Shown in pieces: positions 8,474 through 16,196 of a stretch of DNA of 64,000 bases. The translations under genes were made by a program, and so were the position numbers. Every line of letters starts with the position of its first letter. Positions within the stretch are counted from its first letter, which is position 1. The stretch spans positions 248,001 to 312,000 of the forward strand of contig NZ_JAGQCS010000001.1 of the NCBI RefSeq assembly GCF_024346315.1, written 5' to 3'. Under the pieces are notes generated by a model. That model was not told the DNA's origin. It ran no database searches and worked only from the letters and a program-made list of their open reading frames with translations. This DNA is from Cyanobium sp. ATX 6F1. Its GTDB lineage: Bacteria; Cyanobacteriota; Cyanobacteriia; PCC-6307; Cyanobiaceae.

Positions 8474-10557
8474 GCAAGCGCAGTCTCCAACTGCTGCTGC
8501 TGGGGGCGCTGGCGGCCGGCGCCGGCGCTCTGGTGGCGGTGGGCCAGGGGGCCCTGGTGCGCTCGATCGACGGGATGCTGCCCGAAGTGGAGCGGATCAG
8601 CAGCTTCAACCGCCCGGGCACGATCACGGTGCTCTCGGCCGATGGCCAGGTGCTGCAGAAACTCGGCCCCGCCACCCGCGAGAAGGTGGCCAGTGGCCAG
8701 ATGCCCCTGCTGGTCAAGCGCGCCTTCATCGCCGCCGAAGACCGGCGCTTCTACCAGCACGACGGCATCGATCCGGTGGGCATCGGCCGGGCGATGGTGC
8801 GCAACATCACCCGCGGCTCGGTGGAGGAGGGGGCGAGCACGATCACCCAGCAGCTGGCGCGCACGGTGTATCTGAGCCAGGACCGCACCCTCTGGCGCAA
8901 GTTGGAGGAGGCGGCCCTGGCGGGCAAGCTCGAGCGCCAGCTGAGCAAGGAGCAGATCCTTGAGCAATACCTCAACTACGTGTATCTGGGCTCCAGCGCC
9001 TATGGCCTCTCCGATGCGGCCTGGATCTTCTTCTCGAAGACCCCGGACCAGTTGACCCTGCCGGAGGCGGCCCTGATCGCCGGTCTGCCGCCGGCCCCCT
9101 CGGTGTATTCGCCGCTGGTGAACCCGGAGCTGGCCCTGGAGCGCCGCGCCGTGGTGCTCAGGCGGATGCGTGAGGCCGGCTTCATCGACGATGCGCAGCA
9201 GCAGCAGGCCGAGGCCAGCCCCCTGAAGCTCAAGCCCGCCCTGCCGAAATACTGGAACAGCCGGGCGCCCTACTTCACCAGCTGGGTGGCCCAGGAGCTG
9301 CCCAAGGTGCTCACCCCCGAACAGCTGGAGGTGGGCGGGCTGACGATCCGCACCAGCCTCAACCTGGCCTGGCAGAACCAGGGGCAGAAGGTGATCGACA
9401 CCTACGCCTACGGAGCGATGGAGGGGGCGCTGGTGTCGATGGAGCCGGGCACCGGCCTGGTGCGGGCGATGGTGGGGGGCAAGGATTACAGCAAGAGCCA
9501 GTTCAACCGCGCCAGCCAGGCCCTGCGCTCCCCGGGTTCCACCTTCAAGCTGTTTGTGTATCTGACAGCCATCAAGGAAGGGATGAAGCCCGAAGACATC
9601 GTGGTGGATTCACCCCGCTGCTTCGCCGGCTACTGCCCCAAGAACTTCGGCAACCGCTACATGGGCGCCGTACCGCTCTATGTAGCCCTCAAGAACTCCC
9701 TGAATGTGGTGGCGGTGGGGCTGCTGCAGAAGCTCGGCTTCGACAAGGTGATCGCCACCGCCAAGAGCCTGGGCATCCACCGGGAGCTGGGGCGCTTCTA
9801 CCCGATGGCGATCGGCGCCTACGAGCAGACCGTGCTCGACATGACCGCGGCCTACGCCGCGATCAACAACCGCGGCGTCTACGTGACGCCCACGCCCTTC
9901 GAGGAGATCGACGGGCCCAGCGGCGAGCTGCTCTGGAGCCGCCGGGTGGATGGCGACCGCGGCAAGCGGGCCGTGGAGAGCGACATCGCCGACGCCATGC
10001 TCTGGATGCTGCAGCAGGTGGTCAACGGCGGCACGGGCGGCGGGGCGGCCCTGCCCGGCCGCCCCGTGGCCGGCAAGACCGGCACCTCCGAGGGGGGGCG
10101 CGATCTCTGGTTCATCGGCTCGATTCCCCAGCTGACCACGGGGGTCTGGCTGGGCTACGACAACAACCGTGAAACCGGCTCCACCAGCGTGGTGGCCACC
10201 TACGCCTGGCACGACTACATGGCGCCGATCGTCAAGGATCTGCCCGTGCGCCCGTTCCCGCCCAAACCGGTGCTGACGGGGGTGTTCCGGCCAGAGAAGT
10301 CCAAGACCTCCAGCCGCAGCGACGCCTGGAGCGAACGACCCCGCGAGCGCAGCTGGGAGCCCGAGCCCACCAAGTTGCCAGCGGAGAACACCCCCTACGA
10401 AGCTCCAACGGGCTCCGAACCACCCCCCACCAGCGGGCCTTCCACTCCGGCTCCGTCGGCGCCTCCCGAGAGCCCCAGCGCGCCGCCGCCCGTGCCCAGC
10501 GCCCCTGTGGCGCCGCCACCGCCCGTGGCTCCTTCGGCGCCCCCGCCGCTGCCCTGA
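8470..10557 (+). CDS. Class A penicillin-binding protein (PBP1A type)
   Basis: Bifunctional peptidoglycan glycosyltransferase/transpeptidase of 695 aa. An N-terminal membrane anchor (SLQLLLLGALAAGAGALVAV) is followed by a GT51 domain with the catalytic AAEDRRFYQHDG and the EGASTITQQLAR motif. The transpeptidase domain has the SxxK serine in RSPGSTFK, SLN as SxN, and KTGTSEG. The last ~70 residues are a Pro/Ser/Ala-rich tail that lies antisense to the end of rsmB. The GTG at 8470 overlaps the chlG stop and places the anchor correctly; longer in-frame readings inside chlG are not plausible. Confidence 0.95.
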   Translation: MSKRSLQLLLLGALAAGAGALVAVGQGALVRSIDGMLPEVERISSFNRPGTITVLSADGQVLQKLGPATREKVASGQMPLLVKRAFIAAEDRRFYQHDGIDPVGIGRAMVRNITRGSVEEGASTITQQLARTVYLSQDRTLWRKLEEAALAGKLERQLSKEQILEQYLNYVYLGSSAYGLSDAAWIFFSKTPDQLTLPEAALIAGLPPAPSVYSPLVNPELALERRAVVLRRMREAGFIDDAQQQQAEASPLKLKPALPKYWNSRAPYFTSWVAQELPKVLTPEQLEVGGLTIRTSLNLAWQNQGQKVIDTYAYGAMEGALVSMEPGTGLVRAMVGGKDYSKSQFNRASQALRSPGSTFKLFVYLTAIKEGMKPEDIVVDSPRCFAGYCPKNFGNRYMGAVPLYVALKNSLNVVAVGLLQKLGFDKVIATAKSLGIHRELGRFYPMAIGAYEQTVLDMTAAYAAINNRGVYVTPTPFEEIDGPSGELLWSRRVDGDRGKRAVESDIADAMLWMLQQVVNGGTGGGAALPGRPVAGKTGTSEGGRDLWFIGSIPQLTTGVWLGYDNNRETGSTSVVATYAWHDYMAPIVKDLPVRPFPPKPVLTGVFRPEKSKTSSRSDAWSERPRERSWEPEPTKLPAENTPYEAPTGSEPPPTSGPSTPAPSAPPESPSAPPPVPSAPVAPPPPVAPSAPPPLP

Positions 10558-11876
10558 AGCGCCGCCGCGAAAAAGCCATCGCCCCCAGCGGGGCCGGGCC
10601 AGATCTGCAGCTCGGCGTGCAGCGTCCAATCGGGGTGGCGCAGCTGAAACGCCTCCAGCTGCCGCTGGTTCTCGGCCGGATGCACCGTGCAGGTGGCATA
10701 CACCAGCCGTCCTTCGGGCTTGAGCAGAGGCAGCAGCGCCTCCAGCAGATCGCGCTGCAGCGCCACCAGCTCAGCGATCGCCTCGGGGGTGAGGCGCCAG
10801 CGGGCATCGGCGTGGCGCGCCAGGGTGCCCAGGCCCGAGCAGGGGGCATCGATCAGCAGCTTGTCGAAGCTGCCGAGCAGCTCCGGGCGGTCCTGGGCCA
10901 AGGTGAGCCCATCGGCCTCGAGCACCTGGATCGAGCCCATGCCGAGGCGCTCGGCATTGGCGAACACCCGCCGCAGGCGCGGGCCGGAGCGATCGAGCGC
11001 CCAGACCTCACCCCGATCGCCCATCAGCTCGGCCAGGTGGGTGCACTTGCCGCCGGGGGCGGCGCAGGCATCGAGAACGCGCTCCCCCGGCTGGGGATCG
11101 AGCAGCGGCGCGATCAACTGGGCAGAGCGGTCCTGCACGCACCAGTGCCCTTCGGCAAAGCCCGGAAGGGCGCGCAGATCGCCGCTGCGGGCGGTCAGCG
11201 TCAGGCCCTGGGGCAGCTCCGGCAGCGGAGCAGCGGCGACGCCAGCGGCGGCGAAATCAGCCAGCAGCCGTTCAACGCTGGTACGCAGGGGATTGACGCG
11301 CAGATCCAGCGGCGGCGGCTGGTTGCAGGCGATCCCAAAATCCTCGGCCCGCGCGGGAGGCAGCCAGCTGAGCAGCTCGGCGGCCAGCCAGTCCGGCAGG
11401 GAGTGACGCCGGGCCAGGGCGTCTGCGGGGCTGGAGGGAGGCGGCAGGGGTTCGCCGGTTTCCTGCCGCCGCAGGAACGAGCGCAGCAATCCATTCACCA
11501 CCGGCGCCAGGCGGCCCAGGCCGCCGCGTTTGGCCAGCTCCACCGTGGTGCTCACCGCCGCCGAGGCGGGCACACGATCGGCGTGCAGCAGCTGGTAGAG
11601 CCCCAGGTGCAGCAGCCAGCGCAGCTTCGGGGGCTGGCGGGCGGCCGGCACCTTGCCGAGAGCATCGAGCCAGCCATCAAGCTCCCGGCGCCGGCGGATC
11701 GAGCCGTAGGCCAGCTCAGTGGCCAGGGCCCGATCGGCCGGAGCCAGGGGATGGCGCTGAAGTTCCCGCTCCAGGGCGGCGTCGGCATAGGCCCCCGAAC
11801 CCACCGCCAGCAGCACCTGCCAGGCCAGTTGGCGGGCCTCCAGGCCGATGGCGCTCGAATCAGGAGGTGTGCTCAA
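10395..11876 (-). CDS. rsmB: 16S rRNA (cytosine-967-C5)-methyltransferase RsmB
   Basis: The protein is about 493 aa. It has an N-terminal NusB-like RNA-binding domain (about residues 10-140) and a C-terminal Fmu/Sun SAM methyltransferase domain. Motifs visible are ACAAPGGKCTHLAEL, DAPCSGLGTLARH with the PC cysteine, and YATCTVHPAENQ with the TC catalytic cysteine. The usual end of the family is near GGDGFFAA. Here the frame continues about 55 residues as a Gly/Ala-rich tail that is exactly antisense to the PBP proline-rich tail. Start is taken as TTG 11876, 10 bases after the upstream stop; no start is certain. Confidence 0.92.
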   Translation of the reverse strand: MSTPPDSSAIGLEARQLAWQVLLAVGSGAYADAALERELQRHPLAPADRALATELAYGSIRRRRELDGWLDALGKVPAARQPPKLRWLLHLGLYQLLHADRVPASAAVSTTVELAKRGGLGRLAPVVNGLLRSFLRRQETGEPLPPPSSPADALARRHSLPDWLAAELLSWLPPARAEDFGIACNQPPPLDLRVNPLRTSVERLLADFAAAGVAAAPLPELPQGLTLTARSGDLRALPGFAEGHWCVQDRSAQLIAPLLDPQPGERVLDACAAPGGKCTHLAELMGDRGEVWALDRSGPRLRRVFANAERLGMGSIQVLEADGLTLAQDRPELLGSFDKLLIDAPCSGLGTLARHADARWRLTPEAIAELVALQRDLLEALLPLLKPEGRLVYATCTVHPAENQRQLEAFQLRHPDWTLHAELQIWPGPAGGDGFFAAALQGSGGGAEGATGGGGATGALGTGGGALGLSGGADGAGVEGPLVGGGSEPVGAS

Positions 11877-11886
11877 AGGGGACGGC

Positions 11887-12243
11887 TCAAACGCAGGGAT
11901 CCGGCTCGGGTCTCCACAGATAGCGCCCCAGGGGCAGGCGGCCCTGGGCATCGACGGGGATGCCCTCGGAGCGCAGCCGGTCGGCCTGGATCCAGTCGCT
12001 GCCCAGGCGGCTCAGGCTCAGGCTGATCTGCCCCCTGGCGTTGACCACGCGGTGCCAGGGCACGTCGGAGGGCAGGCTCAGGCGCCGCAGGGCCCAGCCC
12101 ACCTGGCGGGCGCAGCCGAAGGCTCCGATCCGATCGGCGATCTGGCCATAGGTGGCGAGCTGGCCGAAGGGAATGCGGGCCACCTCCGCCCAGACCCTCT
12201 GGTCAAAGCTGGGGGCTGACGCGGCGCTCAAGCTGGAGCTCAA
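11887..12243 (-). CDS. Alkyltransferase-like protein (ATL, MGMT family)
   Basis: A 118-aa DNA-binding protein of the O6-alkylguanine-DNA methyltransferase family: VWAEVARIPFGQLATYGQIA is the helix-turn-helix region. The active-site PCHR cysteine is replaced by tryptophan (PWHRVVNARGQIS). Such Atl proteins bind O6-alkylguanine lesions without repairing them and hand them to nucleotide excision repair. The TTG start overlaps the stop of the upstream small membrane protein (TTGA). rsmB follows within about 10 bases, so the three genes form an operon. Confidence 0.9.
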   Translation of the reverse strand: MSSSLSAASAPSFDQRVWAEVARIPFGQLATYGQIADRIGAFGCARQVGWALRRLSLPSDVPWHRVVNARGQISLSLSRLGSDWIQADRLRSEGIPVDAQGRLPLGRYLWRPEPDPCV

Positions 12244-12524
12244 AAGGGCAGCAGCAGATCGTCGCTATCGGCCGCACGGACCGAGGCCATGTCGGCGTGG
12301 GCCCTCGGGAGCCACAGGGCCAGGGACACCCCCGCCACATCGAGCAGCAGGTGATGGCCGGTGAACAGACACACCAGAAAGGCGGCGGTGCCGAGCAGCA
12401 GCTCCAGCAGACCGATCACATCGTCGCGGTTGCTGGAGCCCATGGACCAGAGCACCACGCTGAAGGCGAGCAGCAGCAGGGTCAGCCAGACGGGCATCAC
12501 TAGGCGCAGGGGCACATCCTTCAT
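12240..12524 (-). CDS. Small membrane protein, unknown function
   Basis: A 94-aa protein beginning MKDVPLRLVMPVWLTLLL. It has two or three hydrophobic segments (about 10-27, 35-55 and 58-72) and a charged C-terminus. No family was recognised. The ATG at 12524 places the first helix after a short positively charged leader, which is typical. An upstream in-frame extension exists but is less likely. Its stop overlaps the TTG start of the alkyltransferase-like gene, so it is translated as the first gene of the three-gene operon with atl and rsmB. Confidence 0.7.
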   Translation of the reverse strand: MKDVPLRLVMPVWLTLLLLAFSVVLWSMGSSNRDDVIGLLELLLGTAAFLVCLFTGHHLLLDVAGVSLALWLPRAHADMASVRAADSDDLLLPF

Positions 12525-12602
12525 AGCCTGACCTTGCACGGTGGCGCGAATGGCAGCGGATGCCACCGAAAGAACGCTCAGGCCAGGCCTCCAGCCGAGG
12601 TG

Positions 12603-12887
12603 TCATGGCTTGCTTCCAGCGGCGATCAAAATCGCCTCGCGGCTGATCGCACGCCAATGGGGATCGCCGAGCGAACGGCGGGCCTGCCACTCGGACGTCT
12701 CCACGGCGATCAGGTCCACGGTGATCAGGTCCAAATCAGTGCGGGCATCCCAATCCCCCCGGGCCCAAGAACCAAACAGCCACACCTCCGTGCCCACACG
12801 GCCCGCCAGAAGTGGCGCCACCGACGTGCTCAGCCGTCCAAAGCGCTCCTGCTGGAGCTGGTCACGAAGTTCAGCGAGCTGGCCCAT
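12603..12887 (-). CDS. Minimal nucleotidyltransferase (MNT) domain protein
   Basis: A 94-aa protein with the polymerase-beta superfamily signature LFGSWARGDWDARTDLDLI (GS followed by DxD) in residues 42-60. Such small MNT proteins usually pair with a HEPN RNase, and the best-studied pairs act as toxin-antitoxin systems in which the MNT partner AMPylates the HEPN toxin. No HEPN gene adjoins it here: the neighbours are a membrane-protein gene and the divergent trmH. It is therefore an orphan or acts on a distant partner. The C-terminal half has an RREA-type stretch without further motifs. Confidence 0.78.
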   Translation of the reverse strand: MGQLAELRDQLQQERFGRLSTSVAPLLAGRVGTEVWLFGSWARGDWDARTDLDLITVDLIAVETSEWQARRSLGDPHWRAISREAILIAAGSKP

Positions 12888-12921
12888 GGCACCAAAGTAA
12901 GGAGTGACCGCCCATCCGCCC

Positions 12922-13611
12922 ATGCCCCTGCTGCCCCGACGCTTCGAGCGGCTCCAGGGCGTGCTCAACCAGCGCATGGAGAACCTGACGGTGCTGCTGG
13001 AGCATGTGGACAAGCCCCACAACCTCTCGGCGATCCTGCGCAGCTGCGATGCGGTGGGGGTGCTTGAGGCCCATGTGGTGAGCCTGCCGGGGCGGCCGCG
13101 CACCTTCAACGACACCGCCAAGGGCAGCCAGAAGTGGGTCAGCCTGCACCCCCAGAGCGACACCCCCACAGCCCTGGCCCTGCTGCGGGAGCAGGGCTTC
13201 CGGATCTTCGGCACCCACCTGAGCGTGAACGCCGTGGATTACCGAACCTGCGACTTCACCGGCCCGACCGCCTTCGTGCTCGGCGCCGAGAAATGGGGCC
13301 TGGCGGAGGCCACGGCCAACGGGGTGGACCAGGCGCTGTTCATCCCGATGATCGGCATGGTGCAGTCGCTGAATGTGTCGGTGGCGGCGGCGATCCTGCT
13401 GTTCGAGGCGCTCAGGCAGCGCCAGGCGGCCGGACTGGTGCCCACCCAGGGCGAAGGGGTGGCGCCGGAGCGCTACGGGCGGCTGCTGTTCGAGTGGGCC
13501 TACCCCCAGGTGGCGGCCTGGTGCCAGAGGGAGGGGCGCCCCTACCCGGCACTCACGGCCGAAGGAGAGATCGCCGAGGAGCTGCCGCGCACGCTGAGGC
13601 TGCGGTGCTGA
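12922..13611 (+). CDS. trmH: tRNA (guanosine-18-2'-O)-methyltransferase TrmH
   Basis: SPOUT-fold methyltransferase that modifies G18 in the tRNA D-loop. The three SPOUT motifs are present: HVDKPHNLSAILRSCDAVGV near the N-terminus, TAFVLGAEKWGL in the middle, and IPMIGMVQSLNVSVAAAILL forming the trefoil knot. About 229 aa from the ATG at 12922; a GTG at 12904 would add six residues. The segment encoding the third motif recurs as damaged copies about 3 and 4 kb downstream, so this gene appears to be the anchor of the adjacent toxin-antitoxin island. Confidence 0.92.
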   Translation: MPLLPRRFERLQGVLNQRMENLTVLLEHVDKPHNLSAILRSCDAVGVLEAHVVSLPGRPRTFNDTAKGSQKWVSLHPQSDTPTALALLREQGFRIFGTHLSVNAVDYRTCDFTGPTAFVLGAEKWGLAEATANGVDQALFIPMIGMVQSLNVSVAAAILLFEALRQRQAAGLVPTQGEGVAPERYGRLLFEWAYPQVAAWCQREGRPYPALTAEGEIAEELPRTLRLRC

Positions 13612-13637
13612 GGGGCAGAAGCAATCAACTGGTCTAG

Positions 13638-13662
13638 ATTTGGATCATGCTTGCAATCCAAT
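13638..13662. promoter_or_regulatory. Candidate operator overlapping the first antitoxin start
   Basis: TTGGAT at 13640-13645 and ATCCAA at 13656-13661 form an inverted repeat that can be widened to AGATT(T)GGAT against ATCCAATCT with one unpaired base. The ATG of the antitoxin gene (13647) lies between the arms. Antitoxins of this type usually repress their own promoter, so an autoregulatory operator is reasonable but unproven. Confidence 0.35.
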
Positions 13663-14234
13663 CTGGATCCACGCGACCCCAGCTGGCTGAGGCTCAGTTC
13701 CTGGCCCGGGTGCGGCGGCTTGGCCTTGTGAAGCACCCTTCAGACACCACGGAGGCGGCCATGCGCAGCCTCATTCTTCATGGGCTCTGCAGGACGCCCG
13801 CGGAGCAGTGGTTAGCCCTCGGGCCCGCTCAAGCCGAGGCACGCGCTGAGCTCCTGACGGAGACCTACCGGCGCCTGGAGGAGTGCCCGACACCCACAAC
13901 GGAGTGGCAGGGCCTCAGGGAGTTGCTGGGTGACGAGCTCCTGGCCCCGCTGGTGGCTGTGTCGCTGCCCAGCCTGCGCCGCTACGCCAAAGGGGAGCGG
14001 GTCTGCCCGGATCGGGTCGCGGCCCGGCTCCACTGGCTTGCACTACTCATCGATCATCTGGAGGGCAGCTACAACCCCTACGGGATCCGGCGCTGGTTCC
14101 AACGGCCCCGCTCCGCGCTTGGGGGCCAGGCACCCCATGAACGACTCCACGGGGATTGGGACCCCGACGAGGCCACGGTGCAGGCCGTCCTAGGGCTGGC
14201 AGAAGCCACCCGCCTGGGCATGACAGCCAGCTGA
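13647..14234 (+). CDS. MbcA/ParS/Xre-type antitoxin (first Xre-RES module)
   Basis: A 195-aa protein that lies just upstream of a RES-domain gene. The C-terminus has the pattern RRWFQRPRSALGGQAPHERL followed by a helix, as in the DUF2384/MbcA C-terminal domain that binds and blocks the RES active site. The N-terminal two thirds are helical and less conserved, where an Xre-like DNA-binding domain would be expected. The ATG at 13647 lies inside an inverted repeat; the next in-frame ATG is at 13761. Three bases separate its stop from the next GTG, so the pair is one transcript. The role as antitoxin is inferred from position and C-terminus. Confidence 0.72.
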   Translation: MLAIQSGSTRPQLAEAQFLARVRRLGLVKHPSDTTEAAMRSLILHGLCRTPAEQWLALGPAQAEARAELLTETYRRLEECPTPTTEWQGLRELLGDELLAPLVAVSLPSLRRYAKGERVCPDRVAARLHWLALLIDHLEGSYNPYGIRRWFQRPRSALGGQAPHERLHGDWDPDEATVQAVLGLAEATRLGMTAS

Positions 14235-14237
14235 GCG

Positions 14238-14819
14238 GTGCCTGAAGCGCCCTTTCGGCTGGGTTTCCGCGTCTGTGACCGGCGTTTGGCGTTCCTCTGG
14301 GATGGTCCTGGTCAGCGCTCAGGCCGCTGGAATCAGGCTGGCGATGAACCCATTCACTACATGGCCTCATCGCCGATGGTGGCCTGGGCCGAGTGGCTCC
14401 GCCATGAAGAGATCGAAGACCCAGCCGATCTTGAGGGGATTGCGGCGGCCCTGTGGGCGGTGCTGATTCCTGAGGCCTGGGGACCTGATCACCTGGCGGC
14501 GGTGCCTCTACCGCTCCACACCGTGCTCAGCACCACAGAGGCCGCAGCCCAGGCTCGGCTCAATCAGGTGGCCATGCTCAAGCTCTGCGGTGCAACGGGG
14601 CTGAAAGCTCCGACGGCGGCCTTGCTCGAGGTGCAAAGCCATCGATGCCTGCGGGTCCAGCAAGGAGCCAATCAGATGGCTGCTTTGCCCGTTGCGGCCG
14701 AGGTGATCGTGCTCTGGTGCCCAGCCAACGACCTGGCGGGCTGGTGCTGTGTGCCGGAGGGCCGGCCTGGTGCTGAGTTGCTGCCCCTGGTGCGGCGTGA
14801 AGGGAGGCTGCCGCAGTGA
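14238..14819 (+). CDS. RES-domain toxin (first Xre-RES module)
   Basis: A 193-aa protein with the RES-family core FRLGFRVCDRRLAF, then GRWNQAGDEPIHYMASSPM and AWAEWLRHEE, which supply the conserved Arg, Tyr and Glu positions. Characterised RES toxins degrade or phosphorolyse NAD+ and so stop growth until the antitoxin neutralises them. The GTG start lies three bases behind the antitoxin gene. The final TGA overlaps a GTG that opens a further short frame. Sequence is clearly divergent from the second RES protein 1.4 kb downstream, so the two modules are not recent duplicates. Confidence 0.78.
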   Translation: MPEAPFRLGFRVCDRRLAFLWDGPGQRSGRWNQAGDEPIHYMASSPMVAWAEWLRHEEIEDPADLEGIAAALWAVLIPEAWGPDHLAAVPLPLHTVLSTTEAAAQARLNQVAMLKLCGATGLKAPTAALLEVQSHRCLRVQQGANQMAALPVAAEVIVLWCPANDLAGWCCVPEGRPGAELLPLVRREGRLPQ

Positions 14820-15010
14820 GTCCTGCCGCCAACCTGGGACCTACCCCGTCAGCCGCCAGGGTGATGGCCCGTGAGGCCCAGCCCAAGGGATTGGCTTCAA
14901 GCTGCGCCCTGCCAGCCAGCCGCAACGGCTTTCCCCTGTTGCCCCTTCGCCCGGAGGGAGCCCCTGTGGATCTGGAACTGGTGAACGCCCTGCGGGACCA
15001 GCTGGGCTGA
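14816..15010 (+). CDS. Short ORF coupled to the RES gene, unknown
   Basis: A 64-codon frame whose GTG overlaps the RES stop as GTGA. The end reads RPEGAPVDLELVNALRDQLG, which looks like an ordered acidic helix, while the first 35 residues are low-complexity. I recognise no family. It could be a third component of the module, a remnant of another antitoxin or a chance frame; the exact overlap is the only argument in favour. Confidence 0.3.
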   Translation: MSPAANLGPTPSAARVMAREAQPKGLASSCALPASRNGFPLLPLRPEGAPVDLELVNALRDQLG

Positions 15011-15156
15011 GCGTGGAAGCCCTTTCCTGTGAAACGACAGACCCTTGCCTGCTGGCCCCGGCCGTGGAACGGGGCGCGCCGCCGGCCATCACCGTCATTT
15101 GAAGCTAGTGTTCTATCACTTGACAACCTGCCGGAGTGGTCCGGACCTTGCCCGCC

Positions 15157-15612
15157 ATGGCCCTTGCCTGTCCGACCGCCTGTGATCCCGGCAACCTCGC
15201 CGAGACCTTTTGGCAGCGCACAGCTGAACTGGGTGCCCTCAGTGAGCAGCAGCGTCTCGAAGCCATTGAGCAGGGCTGGAGCAGCAGCTGGCTGAGCGCC
15301 CTGCGCCAGCACCTTCATCTCAAAAATGCCGAGCTGGAGCCCTTGCTGGCCTTCTCGGAAGCCACCCTGGCGCGACGCGTCCGGCAGGAGGCCCCACTGG
15401 AGCTGGCGCCATCCGAACGGCTGGATCGCCTGATCGAGGTGATCAGCCTGGCCTATGACGTGTTCGAATCACCAGGCAGCACAGAAACCTGGCTGAAGAC
15501 GCCCCATCCACTGCTGCTGCAGGCCCCGCCGTTGCAGCACTGCCGCACCGCCATCGGCGCAGCCCAAGTGCGGCGGCTGTTGCAGGCGATCGCCCAGGGA
15601 GCCCCGGTTTGA
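15157..15612 (+). CDS. MbcA/ParS/Xre-type antitoxin (second Xre-RES module)
   Basis: About 151 aa from the ATG at 15157 (GTG 15136 is an alternative). The order is an N-terminal helical HTH-like part, a central stretch ERLDRLIEVISLAYDVFES, then the DUF2384-type C-terminus TWLKTPHPLLLQAPPLQHC and AAQVRRLLQAIAQG. In MbcA-type antitoxins this C-terminal segment covers the toxin pocket. Its stop overlaps the TTG start of the next gene (TTGA). It follows a 146-bp non-coding gap with AGTG-N6-CACT at about 15105-15118, which could be an operator half-site pair. This is a clear partner of the RES protein behind it. Confidence 0.8.
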   Translation: MALACPTACDPGNLAETFWQRTAELGALSEQQRLEAIEQGWSSSWLSALRQHLHLKNAELEPLLAFSEATLARRVRQEAPLELAPSERLDRLIEVISLAYDVFESPGSTETWLKTPHPLLLQAPPLQHCRTAIGAAQVRRLLQAIAQGAPV

Positions 15613-16070
15613 TCCAGGCCTGGCGGCTCAGCAAGGCTGCCTACGCCGGTGATCTGTCAGGTGGGGGCGCCGCACGGGATGGTCAGCGCTGGAATCAGCC
15701 CGGTCAGCGGGCGGTCTATCTGGGGCTCACCGCCGAGATCACGGTGCTGGAGTTGCTGGTTCATCTCAATGGTGTCCTGAGCGCCCCCCTGGTGTTGTGC
15801 ACCTATGCGGTGCCGGATGCTCCGGGGCTGATCACTCGGCCTGAGCTCGACACATTGCCTGATGAGTGGGATGCGATCCCCCATCACGGTGCCAGCGCTA
15901 CCGACGGAGCTGACTGGCTCAGAGCTGCTGAGCAACTCGCTCTGGTGCTGCCGTCGGTGGTGGTTCCCCAGGCCCGCAACCTGCTGCTCAACCCACTGCA
16001 TCCCGCCATCGCCCAGGTCTCCCTTGTGGATCAGATCCCCTTCCGTCTCGATCAACGGCTGGCGATGTGA
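15609..16070 (+). CDS. RES-domain toxin (second Xre-RES module)
   Basis: A 153-aa canonical RES protein. The N-terminus WRLSKAAYAGDLSGGGA is followed by GQRWNQPGQRAVYLGLTAE and VLELLVHLNG, holding the conserved Arg, Tyr and Glu of the NAD+-binding pocket; the C-terminus RNLLLNPLHPAIAQVSL is also family-typical. Predicted NAD+-depleting toxin in the cytoplasm. The TTG start overlaps the antitoxin stop. Immediately downstream lie the decayed ends of a vapC and a trmH gene. Confidence 0.87.
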   Translation: MIQAWRLSKAAYAGDLSGGGAARDGQRWNQPGQRAVYLGLTAEITVLELLVHLNGVLSAPLVLCTYAVPDAPGLITRPELDTLPDEWDAIPHHGASATDGADWLRAAEQLALVLPSVVVPQARNLLLNPLHPAIAQVSLVDQIPFRLDQRLAM

Positions 16071-16082
16071 GTGCGCTGTGGG

Positions 16083-16169
16083 CAGCTGGGCAGCGACCAG
16101 CTGCCCACGTTTGACCGCGAAGCCGCGCGCCTGCTGAGCGGGGCCGGTGAGCCGGTGCATCTCCTGTGA
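16083..16169 (+). pseudogene. 3' remnant of a vapC toxin gene
   Basis: 28 codons plus TGA nearly match the end of the intact vapC at 17509-17904 (QLGSDQLPTFDREAARLL here, QLGSDQLATFDREAARLL there, then GEPV). There is no upstream coding part, so the gene is beheaded. The homology stops shortly after the stop codon. It shows that a copy of the vapC region once lay here. Confidence 0.78.
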
Positions 16170-16196
16170 CTGAAACAGGCAGGGGCCATCGCTCTT

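Noticed and set aside
12904-12921. GTG start six codons before the trmH ATG
   Set aside because: The family usually starts at MPLLPRRFERL, and GGAG is too close to the GTG to serve it.
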